Below the pieces are notes generated by a model, which worked only from the letters and a program-made list of their open reading frames with translations, did no database searches and was not told the origin of the DNA. Made by a program: the position numbers and the translations under genes. Positions 58,780 to 64,000 of a stretch of 64,000 bases of DNA are shown one piece after another; positions within the stretch are counted from its first letter, which is position 1; each line of letters opens with the position of its first letter. This stretch comes from Torymus aiolomorphi (taxonomy: Eukaryota > Arthropoda > Insecta > Hymenoptera > Torymidae): NCBI GenBank assembly GCA_036365515.1, contig CM070875.1, positions 100,423,128 to 100,487,127 on the forward strand. Direction: 5' to 3'.

Positions 58780-60800
58780 GAGCCGATAAGTTCATAAGTC
58801 AAATCATTAAATGTTGGTAATCCGAATTCAGAGCATGACAAATTTTCACCTTTTAAAATTTCATCAATTTCTCTTAATGCTCGATGCTCTTGATTATCTT
58901 TGAAATCTTCACTAAAATATTTTTTGAAAGATTCCCAAAGTTCACAAGCAAAAGGAATATCATCATTAATAAGAAACCAATCAAAAAATTTTCTAAATTC
59001 TTTTGGTATCATAATGGAACATGCTTCTTCAAAAATATTGAAAATTTTATTATCATTTTTTACTAATTCCATTGCAATTGCTGTTTCTTTAAAAGTTTTG
59101 TAGGATACATTTTCGAACTTTTTTAAATCTGCAAAACATATTGCTCCTTTTACACGATTTAATATCAACTTTAAATGGAATCGTTCTATATCCTTAGGAC
59201 TGACACTATTCATTCTACCAATAGATTTTGAAAATATTTTTCTTTTTTGCCATACTTTTTTTGATAAATTGAATAAATAATACTTTGGTATATTAGAATA
59301 TTTAATTTTTCTCGCTTCTTCATCTTCTAAATTTAATTGAAACCACGCCGTTAGAGTTGTATTATTATTTTTATTTAAAACTTCGTCTTCTTTATTTTCT
59401 TCAAAATATATATACTGTTGATTTTCCGTATGAATAGCTAAACGTATAATTGTGTGTGACCTTCTTGACAATGGTAATTCTTCTATTCTCCATGCTGCTT
59501 CTATTGGACTAACATATCTCCCATTAAGATAGTCAGTAATTTCATTATATATTTCACATTGATCTGTATCAGAATTTTTTTTCGATACACTTACATATGC
59601 TTTGTCAAACCCTTTATGAATATATTTATAAAGATATTTGATAGACATGACCGAATAAGATATTTCGCAATTTATATGACATTGATATTTTTTCAATAGT
59701 GTAGGATTGTAAGGAACTACCATTGAATTATCTACTTTCACTATTTCACCATTTACTTTTGAATTGTATGTATAACTATTTAAATTATTTCTTCGTTTAT
59801 ATTGGGGAAATCCATTTTTGTCAAAATGTGTAAAAACACTGAATTCTTTTGGATAGTTTTTCGAACAAACATGTTTCTCCTTGTTATAATAGAGGGAATT
59901 TTCTGTATGGGGACCATGCAACATGTGCTTGATAACTAATGCTTGTAATTCTTTATCATCATTTGGAATTTCAGCACTCACATATTTATGAATGTCTTGT
60001 AAATTCAATAATTTGTTTTCATAATTTAGGACAAATAATAAATGAGCATGAGGTAATCCTCTTTTTTGAAATTCAATTGTGTAAATATATGCCAGTATTT
60101 CGCCAAAAATATTTCCACTTAAAATATCTGCTAAAATTGCTCGTAATTTAGTATTAAATAATCTTGCTGTTAAATTAGAAATATCATTACATGTGGTTCG
60201 TTGAGGGAAGTTTGATAGTACTCTTTTAAGTTCCGGCCAATTTGGATTACATGTTACAGTAATAAATAAATCAGGTCTTCCAACAGCTCTATTTATAGCC
60301 ATTGCATCTTCACATAATTGATGCATATGTCTAGGACTACCAATATGAGTTGATGGTAAAATAAAAAGATGTCCCAAACGTTCTTTGTTCTCGAAATTTT
60401 TTGATTTATTTGAAGCATTTTTTCCAACATGATCTAATAACCCTTGATAACATGCAACTCTTAATTTTCCTTGATTTTGTCTAAAATAATCCATTCTTGT
60501 ACTTTCTATGACTATATATGCATGTATTATGTATTGTTGAGTCAATCGTCCACTACATAAAATTGGATTAAAAATTGGTCCTGGTGATAAGCAATTCGGT
60601 TTGAATAATATTGCAAAGCAGTCAATCTTTTATTATTTTCTGAATTTTGATATAAATCGGGATTCCATCCTAAGTTTCCTGAAGGAAATAAAATAGGAAA
60701 TACCATCGGATCCAAATGATGAGATAACTTATGTATGAAAATATGTGATGTACTGTTATCCGGATTTCTTGGATAAATACACAAATCAAAAGATGATGGA
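58776..60800 (-). pseudogene. Helitron Rep (HUH endonuclease) part
   Basis: The start region 60784-60542 (HLDPMVFPILFPSGNLGW) is Helitron-like N-terminal domain. A frameshift near 60560 leads to 60545-58776 (589 codons). This has DLFITVTCNPNWPELKRVL, the HUH motif in FQKRGLPHAHLLFVLNYE and the two-Tyr region MSIKYLYKYIHKGFD, followed by YVSPIEAAWRIEELPLS. The Rep domain nicks single strands and carries them on the tyrosines. All catalytic residues that I can name are present; only frame breaks disable it. Confidence 0.92.
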
Positions 60801-60822
60801 ATTTCTCCTTCTCGTGAAATAA

Positions 60823-61560
60823 TTAAAGCGGCACATTCCGCAGTTTTGTACTATAAACATTTTGGTTCAATTTTATATTTCGAACAAAATATAACTTGTA
60901 TTGAGGAATTTGAGTATTTTTTGATAATTCATATAAATGCTTGTATTTATTTGCATATGGGTTGTCATTTAATATTCTATTTAATATTGTGAAATGTTCT
61001 TCTAATAATGCTTTGTTATTTTTCAATCTTAACTGATTTGCTGTATACTCATCATAAATGTAAATTTGACCATTTTGAGGATGTTGATTAGGTTCAACGA
61101 TAACTGATTTCGGAGATGTATGACAAACTTGGCCTTGGATTTTTAAATTATAAACTCCTTTGTTTTTATTGTTAATTACTGTAGCATTGAAACTCGCAAA
61201 TGAGTATTTATTATTGTAATAACGGATTAGTTCTTTAAATTTTTTGTCATACAGAAGTTCTTTCAAATCTTCGTTATACTCTGATAAAGGAGGTAAAATA
61301 ACATTTCCGTTATGACAACAACTTTTTTTTGAAAATTCTGTTTCCCAAAAAACTGCAGAACAATTAGAGCATACATAATCCACATTGCCTGAATCTACAT
61401 AATTTAAGTTTGGAGGGCACATCTTTCTAATTTTTTGTATCTTTCTCCTCCTATAAATTTGATTTGAAGACATATTACTTGCAATATCAAGCTTACGTTT
61501 CTTAGCCAACCGTTTTTCATTCAAATGGCTTACAACATTTGTACATCTTTTCTTATTCAT
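60823..61560 (-). pseudogene. Helitron N-terminal zinc-binding part
   Basis: It starts with the last units of the 17-residue repeat and then a Cys motif (DYVCSNCSAVFWETEFSKKS, CCHNG) followed by VILPPLSEYNEDLKELLYDK. This is the usual zinc-binding lead to the Rep region in animal Helitrons. FASFNATVINNKNKGVYNLK and IQGQVCHTSPKS match the conserved FRI-GQ-H segment. It is separated from its neighbours by frameshifts near 61565 and 60823. Confidence 0.85.
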
Positions 61561-62090
61561 TCGTCCTTCATTTATGTTGACAACCCGATCGTTTTGTCTT
61601 TTATTATTCTTACTTCATTCATATTAATTACTCTATCCCTTTTTCTCTTGTTCTCTACCCTTTCTTCATTCATGTTCGTAATTCTATCTTTTTCCCTTTT
61701 ATTTTCCACCTTTCCTTCACTCATGTTCGTGACACGATCTTTTTCCCTCTTATTTTCCAGCCTTCCTTCTCTCATGTTCATAACTCTATCTTTTTCCCTC
61801 TTATTTTTCAGCCTTCCTTCACTCATGTTCATAACTCTATCTTTTTCCCTCTTATTTTCCAGCCTTCCTTCACTCATGTTCATAACTCTATCTTTTTCCC
61901 TCTTATTCTGCAGCCTTTCCTCAATCATATTAAAAACTCTATCATTTTGTCTTTTATTTCCTATCATTCCTTCACTCATATTTATAATTCGATCCTTTTC
62001 TCTCTTGCTCTCTATTCTATCTTCTTTCATAGTAGTGATCCTATCACTTTGTCGCTTTCTGTTTACTCTTTCTTCATTCATATTACAAAT
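61500..62090 (-). repeat. In-frame tandem repeat, 51 bp / 17 residues, about 13 units
   Basis: The unit is KREKDRVMNMSEGRLEN. Ten units are continuous in the frame 62231-61572, and three more weaker ones lie after a frameshift (KRQNDRVVNINEGRMNK; KRCTNVVSHLNEKRLAK; KRKLDIASNMSSNQIYR). Central units are nearly identical and edge units diverged, as expected for slippage or unequal exchange. It is highly charged and probably helical, and links OTU to the Rep part. Confidence 0.9.
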
Positions 62091-62121
62091 ACGATCAAGT
62101 TTTCGTTTCTTCTCTAATTTA

Positions 62122-62640
62122 TCACCATAAAATTTCATCTTTATTTTTAGCATAATGTAACCGACGATATTGATTTTGATAGTCTTTAAGAAAAAAAGTA
62201 TTTTCGATTTCAAGAACATCATAATGTCCACTATCCAAGTTTCCAGATAATAAAAGAACTAATTTATTTCTGCTAATGCACGGACCGAATTCCCTTGCAT
62301 TATAATATCCTTGATATACTGTAACTTTTACATTGTAAATACTGACAAAAGCGGCAATCTCAACTTCTCCACCAAAACTACCATTTTTAGACATATTTAG
62401 TTTGTAAGAATTTGGATCAGTAATTGTTGTGTTGTAAGAACTGTTTCCTAATATAAAAGATTCATAAATTATCCAATCATTTATAATTTTTTTACTAATT
62501 TCAATCGAATTTGTCTATGTTTCTCTTGATTATTGAATACAAATTCTGCAAATGCGCGGAAAAGACAGTTACCATCCGGTTTCATTTCATGTTTTATATC
62601 TCTTTTTAAGATATCATTCATTTCTTCATTCATGTTCATA
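62122..62640 (-). pseudogene. Helitron OTU cysteine-protease domain
   Basis: The likely ATG is at about 62634 (MNMNEEMNDILKRD). The catalytic Asp and Cys are in HEMKPDGNCLFRAFAEFV. A one-base loss in an A-run near 62510 shifts the frame. The second half, 62394-62122, has GGEVEIAAFVSIYNVKVTVY and the catalytic His in LDSGHYDVL. OTU domains remove ubiquitin. In Helitron2-type elements they are fused N-terminal to Rep; the role in transposition is not established. Confidence 0.85.
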
Positions 62641-64000
62641 ACAGTTTACATTAAATACATTAAATACAACATAGTTTTGTATTAAAATTTTTATTTCAAT
62701 TAATTATTTATATTATTTATATTATTTTTAAAATATTTGGTTAATTTTATGAGTAAATCAAAAGTTTTTTTTTTTCATTCATTTTATAATTCTTAAAGAG
62801 TTATGAATAATTTAAAATAATTTTTTAACATATAAAAACAATTTTTAAAGAATTGTAAATAAAAATTGTAAATATATAAAATTGTTTTAAAATTCAAATA
62901 TGTTGAATTAATAATGAAATGAAAAAATTGTAAATAAATTTATTGACAATGAAAATGCATTTTTTTAATAAAGATTAATTGAAACTATTGTATGTACATA
63001 TTGTAAATATGTATTACAAAATTGTAAATACATATTTATTATAAAATTGTAAATATATATTTATTATACAATTGTAAATCTCTCAATGAATAAAATCAAT
63101 AAAATGGTATCAATAAAATTTCATCACGATAATACGTTTTGTTTTCCATCCTTGTCCTCGTCCACGTCCTCTACCCTGCCCACGTAACATTTTTTTACAG
63201 TTTGTTAATAGTTATTAACATTTTATTATAGTGTTTTTACATTTTTTTACACTTATTAACACTTTATTAAACCTTTTTTACACGTTCTTAAATTCTTTTA
63301 CAGTTTTTTAACACATTCTTGCAGTTTTTATATATTTTCTTAAAGTTACATTTTATTTACATTTTAATATGTTTTGTATTTTACTATTTTTAACATTTTT
63401 TTATACTGTTTTACATTTTTTGACACATTCTTACATTTTGGCAAACTTTCTTACATTTTATATTTATAGACTTTTACGGCTAATAACAATTTTATGAACT
63501 GTAGAATGAAAGTGTAGAAAACTGAAAATTTTTATGGATTTTTACAAATTTTTAATTATATATCTTTAAATATGTTGGATTCATTAATATAAAAATAATT
63601 TACCTTTTTGAAATGAGGAACCACTTTGGATAAAACTTAGGATAAAAGTTTACCACTTATTAATTTTTCTTGGTTGACGGAATTCACCAATCTAGGCCTA
63701 ATCCCCTATTAAACACTTTGAATTTTAAGAATCTATATATAAATGGATGGCAAAATAAGTAAATCGGGAATACGTAAATTTCTTCTACTAACCTATAAAC
63801 CTACTTCTCTACTGAATACTATGAATTTGAGAATTATATAAAGGAATAGAAATCATATAAAATAACTAAATTGGGAATACGATTTATTTAGTAAGACCTA
63901 ATTGCCTATAAAATAAATTTGAAAATAATTGAAATAAATAATGCTAGGTACAAAGGAGGTTAATTTTGCTACACGTGCAGAAAGGAGTCAACTTGACTGT
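62641..64000. other. AT-rich DNA upstream of the Helitron polyprotein
   Basis: Very AT-rich. It contains TTGTAAATA(C/T)ATATTTATTATA tandem units (62990-63080) and many CATTTTTTTACA-like runs (63190-63470). A tiny minus-strand frame (63190-63110) reads MLRGQGRGRGRGQGWKTKR, an RG-rich peptide in an otherwise non-coding stretch. I see no gene and no clear Helitron 5' end. Confidence 0.5.

Larger units (their letters stand above)
56935..62700 (-). mobile_element. Helitron (OTU-carrying, Helitron2/Helentron-like), 5' end not located
   Basis: The minus-strand replicase-helicase is followed by a 3' hairpin at 56935-56953, next to a TA/CA repeat. The OTU domain at the N-terminus and the terminal hairpin point to the animal Helitron2/Helentron branch. 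The 5' end must lie beyond 62640 in AT-rich DNA, and no boundary was recognised. Coding is broken by several single-base frameshifts, so the copy is dead but fairly young. Confidence 0.85.

Overview
This window is repeat-dominated animal DNA. It is most likely from an insect genome, and possibly a hymenopteran such as an ant, judging by the transposon families I recognise. I see no intact host gene, no rRNA or tRNA gene, no CRISPR array and no operon structure. Nearly everything supportable is a mobile element, a broken element gene, a palindrome or a microsatellite. The two host-type coding traces are both broken: exon fragments like the RNA polymerase III second-largest subunit (44.9-45.3 kb) and a JmjC-domain pseudogene (47.8-49.2 kb).

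Region 1 (1-23.3 kb) is a decayed Polinton/Maverick-type (adintovirus-like) element. Long inverted repeats (1-2248 and 20188-23300) enclose a short run of virus-like genes just inside the left repeat: a broken packaging-type ATPase split by a palindromic MITE, a small basic protein, a conserved protein with a poly-Glu expansion, and a phospholipase A2-like protein. The rest of its interior has been replaced by nested insertions: a palindromic mariner-type element (6.3-10.2 kb), a probable solo LTR (10.5-12.0 kb), small TA-embedded modular repeats, and a Penelope-like element interrupted by a piggyBac with clear TTAA target duplications (13665-17434).

Region 2 (23.3-35.8 kb) holds a Cys-rich hypothetical ORF, several palindromic MITEs, a roughly 93-bp degenerate satellite, and a Mutator-like transposase pseudogene flanked by inverted arrays of repeats that carry a palindromic box.

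Region 3 (35.8-47.0 kb) lies between two TTAA-flanked inverted ends. It contains a TAA-flanked MITE, a second piggyBac with about 0.72-kb inverted arms, a 3.3-kb palindrome that this piggyBac interrupts, an AT-rich zone of local duplications, and the Pol III subunit fragments.

Region 4 (47.0-64.0 kb) has the JmjC pseudogene, a terminal-inverted-repeat element with a broken uncharacterised transposase-like gene, a degenerate tandem array, an internally deleted BEL/Pao retrotransposon with a GTTTA target duplication, a cluster of the modular TA-embedded repeats, and a nearly complete but frameshifted Helitron (OTU, 17-residue repeats, Rep, PIF1-type helicase) on the minus strand.

The strongest candidate for something undescribed is the set of small repeats at about 10.2, 12.0, 46.4 and 56.2-56.9 kb. 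They share one core (TATTTCTTTAGT and its surroundings) and all sit in TA or CA/GT microsatellites. Each subfamily, however, iterates its own unrelated 12-16 bp motif on both sides of the core.
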